Shown here: piece by piece, positions 22,475 to 29,562 of the stretch
How the letters are laid out: each line of letters opens with the position of its first letter
Position numbering within the stretch: the first letter of the stretch is position 1
Source: JAVWHX01 sp036639875
GTDB lineage: Bacteria > Bacillota_I > Bacilli_A > Erysipelotrichales > Coprobacillaceae
Assembly: GCA_036639875.1 (NCBI GenBank)
Contig: JAVWHX010000020.1
Coordinates: 1 to 35,786 of the forward strand
DNA: 35,786 bases
Direction of reading: 5' to 3'
The notes under the pieces: generated by a model
Told to the model about the DNA's origin: nothing
Databases searched by the model: none
Seen by the model: the letters and a program-made list of their open reading frames with translations, nothing else
Program-made: the position numbers and the translations under genes

Positions 22475-23815
22475 ATGAAAAAAATACTAGGCGTTGTTTT
22501 GGTGATGTGTTTTATGTTATTGAATTTATCATCTGTTGATGCAGCTTCAGCATCTTGTAATATTAGTGGGAATACAACAGTTACAGTCGGGAGTACTGTA
22601 AAAGTAACTGTGAAAATATCGGGCAGTCATATGTATATGATTCAAGGTTCTATATCTTCAAGTAATAGTGGTGTTCTCTCTGGTTCGGGTGTCTTATATA
22701 GAAAAGCAGATCTTAGTAATCCGTCTGAAACTAATGGTTTTTCTTCTGCTTCAACATCTGTAACTTTCACAGCAAAAAGTGTTGGTAAGTCTGTAATTAG
22801 TTTTTCACAGAATATTAATAACTGTTTAGATGTTAATGATCAAAATATTTCGATATCAGGTGGTGATTTGACAATTAATGTTGTTGAAAAAAGTCAGAAT
22901 GTACCATCAAATTCTACTTCAATTAGTGATACACGTTCTAAAGAAAATGGATTATCAGATTTATCTGTAAGTGACGGGACTTTATCACCAGGTTTTAGCT
23001 CAAATGTAACTAAATATACTGTTGATTTAGGCGGCGAAAAAACGAAAATTAACATTTCGGCGAAAAGTAAAGATTCAAAAGCTAAGGTGAGTGGAACAGG
23101 TCAAAAAGAGTTGACTGTTGGAAAAAATTCATTTGTCATAAAATGTCAAGCCGAAAACGGAAGTGTTAAAGAATATACTATTGTTGTTAACGTTGATGAA
23201 AAACCAATAGTCTATTTAGAATTTAATAATCAAAAATTAGGGGTGGTAAGGAACTTGGATGGTGTTGGAACTCCAACTGGTTTTGAAAAAACTATCATTA
23301 ATATTGATGGTCAAGAAGTTGATGGGTGGATTAATAAAAACATTGATATGACTATTGCTTATTTCGTTGATGATCAAGGTGGAAAAGCATTTTATGTTAT
23401 TGAAAATGGAAAAATATCTTTTAAATTTGAGAGTGTTACTATTGATGAAAGAACATTTTATATTCTTCCAATCGAAGATAAAATGAAACAAAGAATTGGC
23501 TTTGAATTTAAGAAGATTAAAATTATTGAAGGTATTGAATTGGATGGTTGGATATATAACGATGAAGCATTTAAAGATTACATTCAAGTTTATTTGATGA
23601 ATGATCAAGGTAAAAAACATATCTATGATTATGAAACTACAGAAGGACAACTTCAAATATATACTGAACAAGTTCAAAAAAGTGAAGGTATTAATATTTT
23701 TATGATAACTACAGGTGTTTTTGTCTTAACATCTGCTGGACTTTTATATCTATACTTAAGCTTTAAAAAGAAATCAATATCAGCAATTAAAGAATATTAT
23801 CAAAATAAAGATTAG
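22475..23815 (+). CDS. Membrane-anchored surface protein with cohesin-like and cadherin-like beta-sandwich domains
   Basis: 446 residues. A signal peptide (1-24, ending VDAASA) is followed by a cohesin-like domain (about 25-137; NTTVTVGSTVKVTVKIS, then MIQGSISSSNSGVLSGSG). A Ser/Asn linker leads to a cadherin-like beta-sandwich (about 158-241; GLSDLSVSDGTLSPGF through VKEYTIVVNV). An uncharacterised region (245-400) contains two similar pieces around VDGWINKNIDMTIAYFVDDQ and LDGWIYNDEAFKDYIQVYLM, GW-module-like by eye. One transmembrane helix (about 405-429) and a basic cytoplasmic tail end the protein. It lies 11 bases after the dockerin-bearing MBL gene. The likely role is to hold that enzyme on the outer face of the membrane. 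Confidence 0.78.
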   Translation: MKKILGVVLVMCFMLLNLSSVDAASASCNISGNTTVTVGSTVKVTVKISGSHMYMIQGSISSSNSGVLSGSGVLYRKADLSNPSETNGFSSASTSVTFTAKSVGKSVISFSQNINNCLDVNDQNISISGGDLTINVVEKSQNVPSNSTSISDTRSKENGLSDLSVSDGTLSPGFSSNVTKYTVDLGGEKTKINISAKSKDSKAKVSGTGQKELTVGKNSFVIKCQAENGSVKEYTIVVNVDEKPIVYLEFNNQKLGVVRNLDGVGTPTGFEKTIINIDGQEVDGWINKNIDMTIAYFVDDQGGKAFYVIENGKISFKFESVTIDERTFYILPIEDKMKQRIGFEFKKIKIIEGIELDGWIYNDEAFKDYIQVYLMNDQGKKHIYDYETTEGQLQIYTEQVQKSEGINIFMITTGVFVLTSAGLLYLYLSFKKKSISAIKEYYQNKD

Positions 23816-23832
23816 TAGAAATACTAATCTTT
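23807..23832 (+). terminator. Terminator of the surface-protein operon
   Basis: AAAGATTAGTA pairs with TACTAATCTTT around a GAAA tetraloop and includes the stop codon of the cohesin-like gene. The following T-run is weak. Confidence 0.6.
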
Positions 23833-23887
23833 AATCATATTTATAGATTTTTTTCATATATTTTAATAAATATATAGGAGGAAACTT

Positions 23888-24220
23888 ATGAATAGGGGAG
23901 AAATTTATTATGCAGATCTATCACCTGTTGTAGGAAGTGAACAAGGGGGATATAGACCTGTTTTAATATTGCAGAATAATAAAGGGAACAAGTATTCAAC
24001 AACTGTTATTGTTGCTCCTGTGTCATCAAGAATGACCAAGAATGATTTGCCTACACATGTGATTATAGAAGAGGACTTTTTGGAAAAGAAATCAGTTATA
24101 TTATTAGAACAAATTAGGACAATTGATAAAAAAAGAATTGATGAAAGACTAGGTTGTTTGTCATCTTGTGTTATGGATAATGTTGATGAGGCTATTAAAA
24201 CAAGTTTAGACATCAAATAG
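23888..24220 (+). CDS. MazF/PemK-family endoribonuclease toxin, no antitoxin gene visible
   Basis: A 110-residue protein with the MazF/PemK pattern: RGEIYYADLSPVVGSEQGGYRPVLILQN at the start, TTVIVAPVSSRMTK in the middle and VILLEQIRTIDKKRI, where the conserved Arg and Thr of the RNA-cleaving site sit. Family members cut single-stranded mRNA at short motifs and are neutralised by MazE-type antitoxins. AGGAGGAAA precedes the ATG. Only 72 bases, with a terminator, separate it from the cohesin-like gene, and no small antitoxin ORF is seen upstream or overlapping. Orphan MazF homologues are known in Gram-positives, and the antitoxin may lie elsewhere. The gene looks full length. Confidence 0.9.
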   Translation: MNRGEIYYADLSPVVGSEQGGYRPVLILQNNKGNKYSTTVIVAPVSSRMTKNDLPTHVIIEEDFLEKKSVILLEQIRTIDKKRIDERLGCLSSCVMDNVDEAIKTSLDIK

Positions 24221-24226
24221 GAGTTA

Positions 24227-24235
24227 TGTTATAAT
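24227..24235 (+). promoter_or_regulatory. Extended -10 promoter for the DUF975-CPBP pair
   Basis: TGTTATAAT is a full extended -10 box just after the mazF stop and 24 bases before the next start. TTAGAC upstream (18-base spacer) is a weak -35 candidate. Confidence 0.5.
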
Positions 24236-24259
24236 GGTCACATTAAAGGAGTGAAGATT

Positions 24260-25138
24260 ATGAATATTGCACAAATTAAAAAAAGAGCTGATGATCTTTT
24301 AAAAGATTGTAAGCCACAAGTGATAAGAACTTTGATTATTATGGTATTAATAGGAGCGATTCCTTCATTGATTCAAGGTAATAATTTCTTATTTAGTTTT
24401 ATTTCTTTTGTTTTAGCTATTTTGTTTATTCCATTTACGCATGGACAAATAGTGACTGCTTTAAAAGTAGTGAGAAATAATAAAAATGCTTTAGAGGATG
24501 ATGATGCCTTAGTTGGGTTTCATAGATTTAAGGAACTATTCTTTACATATTTCTTAACAGGATTATTTGTATTCTTAGTTGCTTTTATTATCATCTTTAT
24601 AGCTTTGTTTATATTTATAATGATGTTTGGTCCAATGATTACAAATTTTGCTACATCAATAGGAGTTATTGATTATACAAATATTCTTTCATATGTAGAT
24701 TTGATAAGTTATTTTGGAGCATATGGATCAGCTATGGTTTTAGCGTTTATGTTCGTTGTTTTGGTTATTGTTGTGATTATGGTTATTTTATCATTATACT
24801 TTTTTGCAGTTCCTTATTTGTTAGAACAATATAATTTTAAAGGAATGCAAGCAATTAATGAATCGTTCTCATTTATCAAAGGAAATGTTTGGAATTTATT
24901 AAAACTTCAATTATCATTTATTGGATGGATAATACTTATTGAAATTATTCAAACAGCTTTAATAAAAGTTTTAGCATTTATTCCGATCTTAGGCTCTGTT
25001 ATTGCAGTAATTGTTGCAAGTATATTGGCTATATATGTATATATGCCTAAATATATAGTTTCAATGGCAATATTCTTTGAAGAAATAGCATATTATAAAT
25101 ATAATTCTCGTCAACAAGGAGAGGTCATTAATGAGTAA
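24260..25138 (+). CDS. DUF975-family multi-pass membrane protein
   Basis: About 292 residues with six or so hydrophobic helices. The opening IAQIKKRADDLLKDCKPQVI is typical of DUF975, as is the segment LEQYNFKGMQAINESFSFIKGNVWNLLKLQLSFIGW, where a conserved amphipathic stretch precedes a membrane helix. The family is uncharacterised and widespread in Bacillota. The ATG at 24260 is chosen because AAAGGAG ends 8 bases before it; the GTG at 24251 overlaps that site. The gene overlaps the CPBP protease gene by 8 bases, so the two are co-translated. No enzymatic residues are evident. Confidence 0.75.
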   Translation: MNIAQIKKRADDLLKDCKPQVIRTLIIMVLIGAIPSLIQGNNFLFSFISFVLAILFIPFTHGQIVTALKVVRNNKNALEDDDALVGFHRFKELFFTYFLTGLFVFLVAFIIIFIALFIFIMMFGPMITNFATSIGVIDYTNILSYVDLISYFGAYGSAMVLAFMFVVLVIVVIMVILSLYFFAVPYLLEQYNFKGMQAINESFSFIKGNVWNLLKLQLSFIGWIILIEIIQTALIKVLAFIPILGSVIAVIVASILAIYVYMPKYIVSMAIFFEEIAYYKYNSRQQGEVINE

Positions 25139-25865
25139 AAGGTTAACGCATTTTACAAGAAAAGTTCCTAATCAAATAAAATGGATGTTTGTTTTTGTTA
25201 TATTACCATTGTATTTATATTGTGGATCTATTATATTTAATGCTATTTTAAAGTTTATTATTATAACGTTTTCAATTCAAATGGATATTAATAGTGCAAA
25301 TGCATATTTAAATCTTATGACTGATTTTGTGTTGTTGATTATTGTTTGGTTTATTATGAAAGATTTTCTTAAAGAACAGTTTAAGGATTTCTCTAAGAAT
25401 ATGAAAGATAATCTTATTTATGGATGTTTAGTTGGCGTAGGTTTGATTTATGCAGGTAGCTTTATTGGTGGTATATTAACAATGCTTTTTGGTGGGACTG
25501 ATTCAAGTCAAAATCAAGCAATGATTGAAGTGATTACTAAGACTTCACCAGTTGTTATGGTTATTACGACTGTCTTATTAGCACCAATATTAGAAGAGTT
25601 TGTATTTAGAGGTATTCTTTTTGGATGGGCTTATGAAATTAATCCAAAGTTTGCTCATATTATATCAGCATTTGTATTTGCTATGTTGCATATTATTTTG
25701 GCTTTATTATCTGGTAATATAGCTGAATGGGTACAAATTTTCTCTTATTTCTTGATGTCTATTGTTTTAAGTTATTTATATGAGAAAACAAATAATATTG
25801 CTGTGCCAATATTAACACATATGATTAATAACTTAATCACAATGCTAATAATTATCACTATGTAA
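25131..25865 (+). CDS. CPBP-family intramembrane glutamic endopeptidase (CAAX protease-like)
   Basis: 244 residues, about seven or eight membrane helices. The family motifs are APILEEFVFRGILFG (Glu155-Glu156 and Arg160), AFVFAMLHIILAL (His187) and NIAVPILTHMINNL near the C-terminus. Bacterial members are linked to bacteriocin self-immunity, processing of membrane or prenylated peptides and maturation of secreted proteins; the substrate here is unknown. It overlaps the DUF975 gene by 8 bases and ends in the bidirectional hairpin at 25861-25896. Confidence 0.9.
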   Translation: MSKRLTHFTRKVPNQIKWMFVFVILPLYLYCGSIIFNAILKFIIITFSIQMDINSANAYLNLMTDFVLLIIVWFIMKDFLKEQFKDFSKNMKDNLIYGCLVGVGLIYAGSFIGGILTMLFGGTDSSQNQAMIEVITKTSPVVMVITTVLLAPILEEFVFRGILFGWAYEINPKFAHIISAFVFAMLHIILALLSGNIAEWVQIFSYFLMSIVLSYLYEKTNNIAVPILTHMINNLITMLIIITM

Positions 25866-25896
25866 AAAGAAATCCAAAAAAGGATTTCTTTTTACA
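25861..25896. terminator. Bidirectional terminator between the CPBP and PAP2 genes
   Basis: A perfect 15-bp stem (TGTAAAAAGAAATCC / GGATTTCTTTTTACA) around six A, with T-rich flanks in both directions. It overlaps the ends of both convergent genes. Confidence 0.85.
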
Positions 25897-26413
25897 TGAT
25901 ATAAACAATGGTTCCAATACTTATTCCTAGAATCATTCCAAAGACAACATCACTTATATAATGAACAAAAAGATATAAACGTGATATAGCAGTTAATGAT
26001 GCATATAAGTAACCAATAAGTCCAAATAGAGGGTTATAAAGCATAAGAACTGTACTACATGCAAATGAAGATGTTGTATGACCAGAAGGGAAAGATAAGT
26101 CACTAGGAGTAGGGATTAATAATTTCACATCTGGGTATGTATGACAAGGTCTTTTTCTTTTGACAATTGTTTTAATTGTCACTTGACCAATGAGTGTAGC
26201 AGCAATTAAAGCAATTAAGAGATCAATGGACATTGCTCTGGTTTTATCAATCATGTTAGTAACTAAAATAACGATTAACCAACTCATTCCAAAATCACCA
26301 CAAGAACTAATTAATATCATAATTTCATTTAAAATATGATGTTTATAATATTGTATCATTCTTAATGAAAAGCTTTTATCATTTTCTAAAATTTTATTAA
26401 AAATCGATTTCAT
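25892..26413 (-). CDS. PAP2-family membrane lipid phosphatase
   Basis: 173 residues with about five membrane helices. All three PAP2 signature parts are present: KTIVKRKRPC (motif 1), FPSGHTTSSFA (motif 2, with the catalytic His) and SRLYLFVHYISDVVFG (motif 3, nucleophile His). Small PAP2 proteins of this size include undecaprenyl-pyrophosphate phosphatases of the BcrC type and phosphatidylglycerol-phosphate phosphatases; sequence alone does not decide which. AGAGGTT precedes the ATG. It overlaps the HAD-like membrane protein gene upstream by 17 bases, so both are likely expressed together. Confidence 0.9.
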   Translation of the reverse strand: MKSIFNKILENDKSFSLRMIQYYKHHILNEIMILISSCGDFGMSWLIVILVTNMIDKTRAMSIDLLIALIAATLIGQVTIKTIVKRKRPCHTYPDVKLLIPTPSDLSFPSGHTTSSFACSTVLMLYNPLFGLIGYLYASLTAISRLYLFVHYISDVVFGMILGISIGTIVYIM

Positions 26414-27767
26414 CTTTTGAACCTCTTCTTAAGACATAAATAATTATCTTTACAAAACTTATAATGAAGAAATGAAAGATGAATATATTAAATAATTTAA
26501 CTCCTTCACTAGAGAATATAGCATTAGCATTTAAATAATTAGGATATGATGGAATAAAACTTATAAAACTGTTTAGACCATCTAGAATAAACCTAAAGAT
26601 ATATTCTATAAATGAATAATAAACATTGAATATTCCTGAAATGATACCAAATATTCCATTTCCGGTTTGGAATTGATGTATGAAAGCGATATAAACAATC
26701 AATCCAGCAAACAGAATAAGTAAAGAAACAGCCAATGTATATAAAATATTAACTATACAAGTCATAAATAAAGAAGGGGTTTGTTCTTCTTCATCATCTT
26801 GATGTGATGCAATCACTATATCTTTAATTTCTTCAAAATCAGTTACCACAGGAGTTATTGTTTCTTGTGGTTTTTGTTTGTTAATTTGACTCAATAAAGA
26901 AATCAAAGTATCTTCATCATTCTTATGAAGAGGTGCAGTATGTATATCATGAGTTTCTTCACTGATAGAAACCTCTTGTACTTCTGGTTTTGTTTGTTCT
27001 ATTTCTAATTCTTCTTTTTGATAAGTTGTATCATCATTAAAGAAAAATCTAGGTTTTTCTTGTACTCTAGGTTTTGGAGTAGGTTTAGGAATCTCTTGAT
27101 TTAATTGTGAAACATGATATTGATATGTTTGATCAACAATATTAATTAATTGAGGATCATTTTCATAGGAATCAAGAAGTTTATCTCTTACTGAATCTAA
27201 CTCCTGTTTATCCATATGATTATTCATACCTAATAATGGAGCATACATCTCAACTTCATTATATCTATCAAAAAGTAATGTGTTTAAAACTTCGAAAAGA
27301 TTAGAGACGGTTTTGTATGAAGTTTTTTGTTCATATTTACCTGCTTTTACTAAGTCTTGACAATAAATAATATTCATATGCAATTTGTTAGCTGCCTCAT
27401 TTAATGCCATAAATGAAGATAGAACAAGAACTTCTTCATTTTTTACTTGGAAAAAGTCATTAATATTACTAAGCATTTGTGTTGAAGGAAGAGGCAAACT
27501 CATTGTATCACTTCCAATAACATAATCTACTTTATTATAAATTCTAGCCATCTGTAAATACTCAACAGCATCTTTAGTACGATGCGTAGACATAATAGCA
27601 ATCTTAATTTCTTTTTGTATAAACCATTCTAATAATTCATCAAAACCTTCTTTTACTTTAATATCTTTAAATTTTAAATACTGAAAAAGTTCTCTTTCTA
27701 TTTTAGCATTTAAAGGTCCTGTATCAACTTGCTTTGATAATGGTAAGTCTTTATACATATCATACAT
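26397..27767 (-). CDS. HAD-like domain membrane protein with damaged 5' end
   Basis: The open frame gives 456 residues from the first in-frame ATG, but no ribosome binding site precedes it. The N-terminal part (to about residue 155) resembles a HAD phosphatase fold: GFDELLEWFIQKEIKIAIMS (motif II region), then VDYVIGSDTMSLPLP and VLVLSSFMALNEAANKLHMN. A helical stretch (about 165-230), a Pro/Glu-rich linker (230-330) and three hydrophobic segments (about 336-445) follow, ending in a basic tail. The combination is not a family I can name. The true start is probably at 27885 (see the separate entry), with one frameshift removing motif I from the frame. Its stop overlaps the PAP2 gene. Confidence 0.65.
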   Translation of the reverse strand: MYDMYKDLPLSKQVDTGPLNAKIERELFQYLKFKDIKVKEGFDELLEWFIQKEIKIAIMSTHRTKDAVEYLQMARIYNKVDYVIGSDTMSLPLPSTQMLSNINDFFQVKNEEVLVLSSFMALNEAANKLHMNIIYCQDLVKAGKYEQKTSYKTVSNLFEVLNTLLFDRYNEVEMYAPLLGMNNHMDKQELDSVRDKLLDSYENDPQLINIVDQTYQYHVSQLNQEIPKPTPKPRVQEKPRFFFNDDTTYQKEELEIEQTKPEVQEVSISEETHDIHTAPLHKNDEDTLISLLSQINKQKPQETITPVVTDFEEIKDIVIASHQDDEEEQTPSLFMTCIVNILYTLAVSLLILFAGLIVYIAFIHQFQTGNGIFGIISGIFNVYYSFIEYIFRFILDGLNSFISFIPSYPNYLNANAIFSSEGVKLFNIFIFHFFIISFVKIIIYVLRRGSKDEIDF

Positions 27768-27885
27768 GTTTGATAAGTGAGAATAGAATTCTTGCTTAGA
27801 TAAATCAATATTATTATCATTACATAAATGATGATAATAACGGAATAATGACTGCTTTTATATTTTTAATAGATTGTTTATACAT
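27768..27885 (-). pseudogene. Frameshifted N-terminal segment of the HAD-like membrane protein
   Basis: The ATG at 27885 has a good AGGTGGTGAG site and a TATAAT (27911-27906) upstream. Its frame reads MYKQSIKNIKAVIIP and stops after 21 codons. The main frame is open upstream to about 27857 and reads FRYYHHLCNDNNIDLSKQEF there. Joining the two near 27846 gives KAVIFRYYHHLCN, at the position where HAD motif I (as FDxxxTL) is expected; the catalytic Asp is not present. This is either real decay or a local sequencing error. Confidence 0.6.
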
Positions 27886-27945
27886 AATTCTCACCACCTT
27901 TTTACATTATACCAAATATAGATAAATTATTCTACGTAAAATATC

Positions 27946-27974
27946 TTGATTTTCAATATCATTTGTTGTATTAT
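27946..27974 (+). promoter_or_regulatory. Promoter upstream of tRNA-Lys
   Basis: TTGATT (27946-27951) and TATTAT (27969-27974) with a 17-base spacer, about 100 bases before the tRNA. Confidence 0.5.
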
Positions 27975-28076
27975 ATTAACGTTGCTTATATCTCTTTGGT
28001 TTAGTTGTGAGAACATCTAACTCTAATAAGTAATAACTGTTTCCCAAAACATTAAAAGTGGGATAATTAAATATAT

Positions 28077-28152
28077 GTCTCCGTAGCTCAGTTGGTAGAG
28101 CATCTGACTCTTAATCAGAGGGTCCACGGTTCGAGCCCGTGCGGGGACACCA
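28077..28152 (+). tRNA. tRNA-Lys (anticodon CUU)
   Basis: 76 nt with encoded CCA. The acceptor stem is GTCTCCG / CGGGGAC, the D-arm is AGCTCAGTTGGTAGAGC, the anticodon loop CTCTTAA carries CTT at 34-36, and the T-arm has GGTTCGAGCC. It reads AAG codons; a UUU-anticodon tRNA-Lys must be encoded elsewhere. Confidence 0.95.
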
Positions 28153-28163
28153 TTCTTATAATC

Positions 28164-28193
28164 AAACCTAATTCTTATGAGTTAGGTTTTTTT
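28164..28193 (+). terminator. Terminator of tRNA-Lys
   Basis: AAACCTAATTC pairs with GAGTTAGGTTT (one G-U) around a TTAT loop, followed by a run of seven T. Confidence 0.85.
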
Positions 28194-28302
28194 GTATTTA
28201 TATGATTATCTAATTATAAGAGTTGTAAGGCTTTTGATGCGTTTTTTTAAAATGGATTTATAAAAGTTGAAAAAAGTTTAAAAGTAAAAATTTCTGTGTA
28301 AT

Positions 28303-28869
28303 TTAATCTATTTTAAATACGTGATCATCACCTTTAGTTCCAAAAAATTTATTTAATTCCTCATCTGATGAATACAAATATTTTGAATCTGCTCTAAACC
28401 AATATGTTTTAATTGTTTGATTCATGTTACTTGGATATCTTTTAACCCATGTGTTTTCATCAGTATATTCAAAATAACATGGAATAATTACATTGTTAAT
28501 AAACCTATAGTTTTCACCACTTTTTTCTAGTACTTTTAATCCCTCTTTTGTAGGTGGTAATAATTCAATGACTTCTACATTATCACGCCCAGGTGTTTCG
28601 TTTATTGAGTATAAATATCCTTGCATTTTATTAAATGGTTCTAAGTCCTTGTTATCATAGACTTTATCGACTACTTGAAAATCTTTTAATTCTTTGATCT
28701 CTTTTTCTAGAACTGTTAGTTCTTTTGTTTTTGGTTCTACCTCAGTATTAGTTTTCCCACTTGGTTGTTCTTTTTCTTGTTTGCTGCAACCTGTTAATGC
28801 GAATGGTGATAAAAAAATAGCACTAGATAATATGATTTTCAATGTGTTTTTAGTTAAATATTTTTTCAT
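28303..28869 (-). CDS. Lipoprotein of unknown function, controlled by the divergent XRE regulator
   Basis: 188 residues. A lipoprotein signal peptide with lipobox FALTGC (Cys at about 28) is followed by a charged, Glu/Lys-rich segment and a soluble domain with no motif I can assign (PTKEGLKVLEKSGENYRF, then WFRADSKYLYSSDEELNKFF). The mature protein would sit on the outer face of the membrane. I start at 28869 because GGGAGAA precedes this ATG and the classic signal peptide begins here; the longer upstream open frame crosses the promoter and operators. Its promoter carries a palindromic operator between the -35 and -10 boxes. The pair with the XRE gene is flanked by tRNA genes. Confidence 0.75.
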   Translation of the reverse strand: MKKYLTKNTLKIILSSAIFLSPFALTGCSKQEKEQPSGKTNTEVEPKTKELTVLEKEIKELKDFQVVDKVYDNKDLEPFNKMQGYLYSINETPGRDNVEVIELLPPTKEGLKVLEKSGENYRFINNVIIPCYFEYTDENTWVKRYPSNMNQTIKTYWFRADSKYLYSSDEELNKFFGTKGDDHVFKID

Positions 28870-28903
28870 GATTGTTCTCCCTTTGGATTGGTAATATAGC
28901 ATA

Positions 28904-28932
28904 ATTATATGCGAATAACGCATAAATATCAA
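28904..28932 (-). promoter_or_regulatory. Promoter of the lipoprotein gene, overlapped by an operator
   Basis: On the minus strand TTGATA (28932-28927) and TATAAT (28909-28904) with an exact 17-base spacer. The first palindrome (28909-28923) fills the spacer, so a bound repressor would block RNA polymerase. Confidence 0.75.
28909..28923. promoter_or_regulatory. Palindromic operator 1
   Basis: ATGCGAATAACGCAT: a 5-5-5 inverted repeat, extended by T/A to 17 bp. It is the same type as operator 2, with centres 25 bp apart, and is the likely binding site of the XRE protein encoded at 28977. Confidence 0.75.
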
Positions 28933-28933
28933 T

Positions 28934-28948
28934 ATGCGATTTACGCAT
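28934..28948. promoter_or_regulatory. Palindromic operator 2
   Basis: ATGCGATTTACGCAT: the second copy, with identical arms to operator 1. It lies directly before the likely XRE -10 region (TATAGAAT, 28951-28958), which fits autoregulation. Confidence 0.75.
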
Positions 28949-28976
28949 AGTATAGAATATGCTAGGGTGATGAAGA

Positions 28977-29195
28977 ATGAGAAGACTAAGAGACTTAAGA
29001 GAAGATAGAGATATGACTCAAAGTGATATAGCAAAAATGTTGGGAGTTACACAAACGACATATTCAAGATATGAGAGTGGAGTATTGAATCCACCAATTG
29101 ATGTATTGAAAGAGTTAGCGTTATATTATGAGACAAGTATAGATTACTTGGTTGATTTCACTGATGAAAGAAACGGATATAAAAGAAAAAAATAA
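28977..29195 (+). CDS. Small XRE-family helix-turn-helix regulator
   Basis: 72 residues, essentially one HTH_3 domain: LRDLREDRDMTQSDIAKMLG, then VTQTTYSRYESGVLNPPIDV and LKELALYYETSIDYLVDFTD, with a basic tail. Such single-domain XRE proteins act as dimeric repressors on short palindromes. AGGGTGA lies just before the ATG at 28977. The two ATGCG-N5-CGCAT sites between it and the divergent lipoprotein gene are the obvious operators: one sits inside the lipoprotein promoter and the other next to its own. It has no nearby toxin or kinase partner. The 143 bases between its stop and tRNA-Ser hold the tRNA promoter only. Confidence 0.92.
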   Translation: MRRLRDLREDRDMTQSDIAKMLGVTQTTYSRYESGVLNPPIDVLKELALYYETSIDYLVDFTDERNGYKRKK

Positions 29196-29294
29196 AAGGT
29201 ATTGTGTTATGAATAGTGTTTAGTTTGTATTTATACTAGAAATCAATGGAGAATACAGATTAATTTATAGAGTATACGTTTTTTTAATTTTATG

Positions 29295-29323
29295 TTGAAA
29301 TTAAAAAATAGATATGCTATTAT
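29295..29323 (+). promoter_or_regulatory. Promoter of the tRNA-Ser/tRNA-Asp pair
   Basis: TTGAAA (29295-29300), a 17-base spacer and TATTAT (29318-29323), with an upstream TG forming an extended -10, 16 bases before tRNA-Ser. Confidence 0.7.
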
Positions 29324-29338
29324 ATTAAGGCAACTGAT

Positions 29339-29429
29339 GGAGACATACTCAAGAGGCTGAAGAGGCGCCCCTGCTAAGGGTGTAGGTCGGGAAACTGGCG
29401 CGAGGGTTCAAATCCCTCTGTCTCCGCCA
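29339..29429 (+). tRNA. tRNA-Ser (anticodon GCU)
   Basis: 91 nt with a long variable arm and encoded CCA. The acceptor is GGAGACA / TGTCTCC with discriminator G; the anticodon loop holds GCT in CCCCTGCTAAGGG; the T-arm is AGGGTTCAAATCCCT. It reads AGC/AGU. Confidence 0.95.
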
Positions 29430-29445
29430 TTTAATTGCATTTATT

Positions 29446-29522
29446 GGTCTGGTAGTTCAGTTGGTTAGAATGCCGCCCTGTCACGGCGGAGGTCGCGGGT
29501 TCGAGTCCCGTCCAGACCGCCA
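29446..29522 (+). tRNA. tRNA-Asp (anticodon GUC)
   Basis: 77 nt with encoded CCA. The acceptor is GGTCTGG / CCAGACC with discriminator G, the anticodon GTC lies in CCCTGTCACGG, and the T-arm is CGGGTTCGAGTCCCG. It lies 16 bases after tRNA-Ser and is probably co-transcribed. Confidence 0.96.
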
Positions 29523-29533
29523 ATAAATAAAAC

Positions 29534-29562
29534 AAGGTTACCTGTTATTTAGGTAACCTTTT
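29534..29562. terminator. Terminator between tRNA-Asp and the NudF-like gene
   Basis: AAGGTTACCT pairs with AGGTAACCTT around a 7-base loop with T-rich tails on both strands. The stop codon of the opposing NUDIX gene lies in the loop. Confidence 0.8.

Noticed and set aside
28870..29034. Longer lipoprotein start giving a 243-residue protein
   Set aside because: The extension runs across the promoter and both operators and has no ribosome binding site; a canonical lipoprotein signal begins at 28869.
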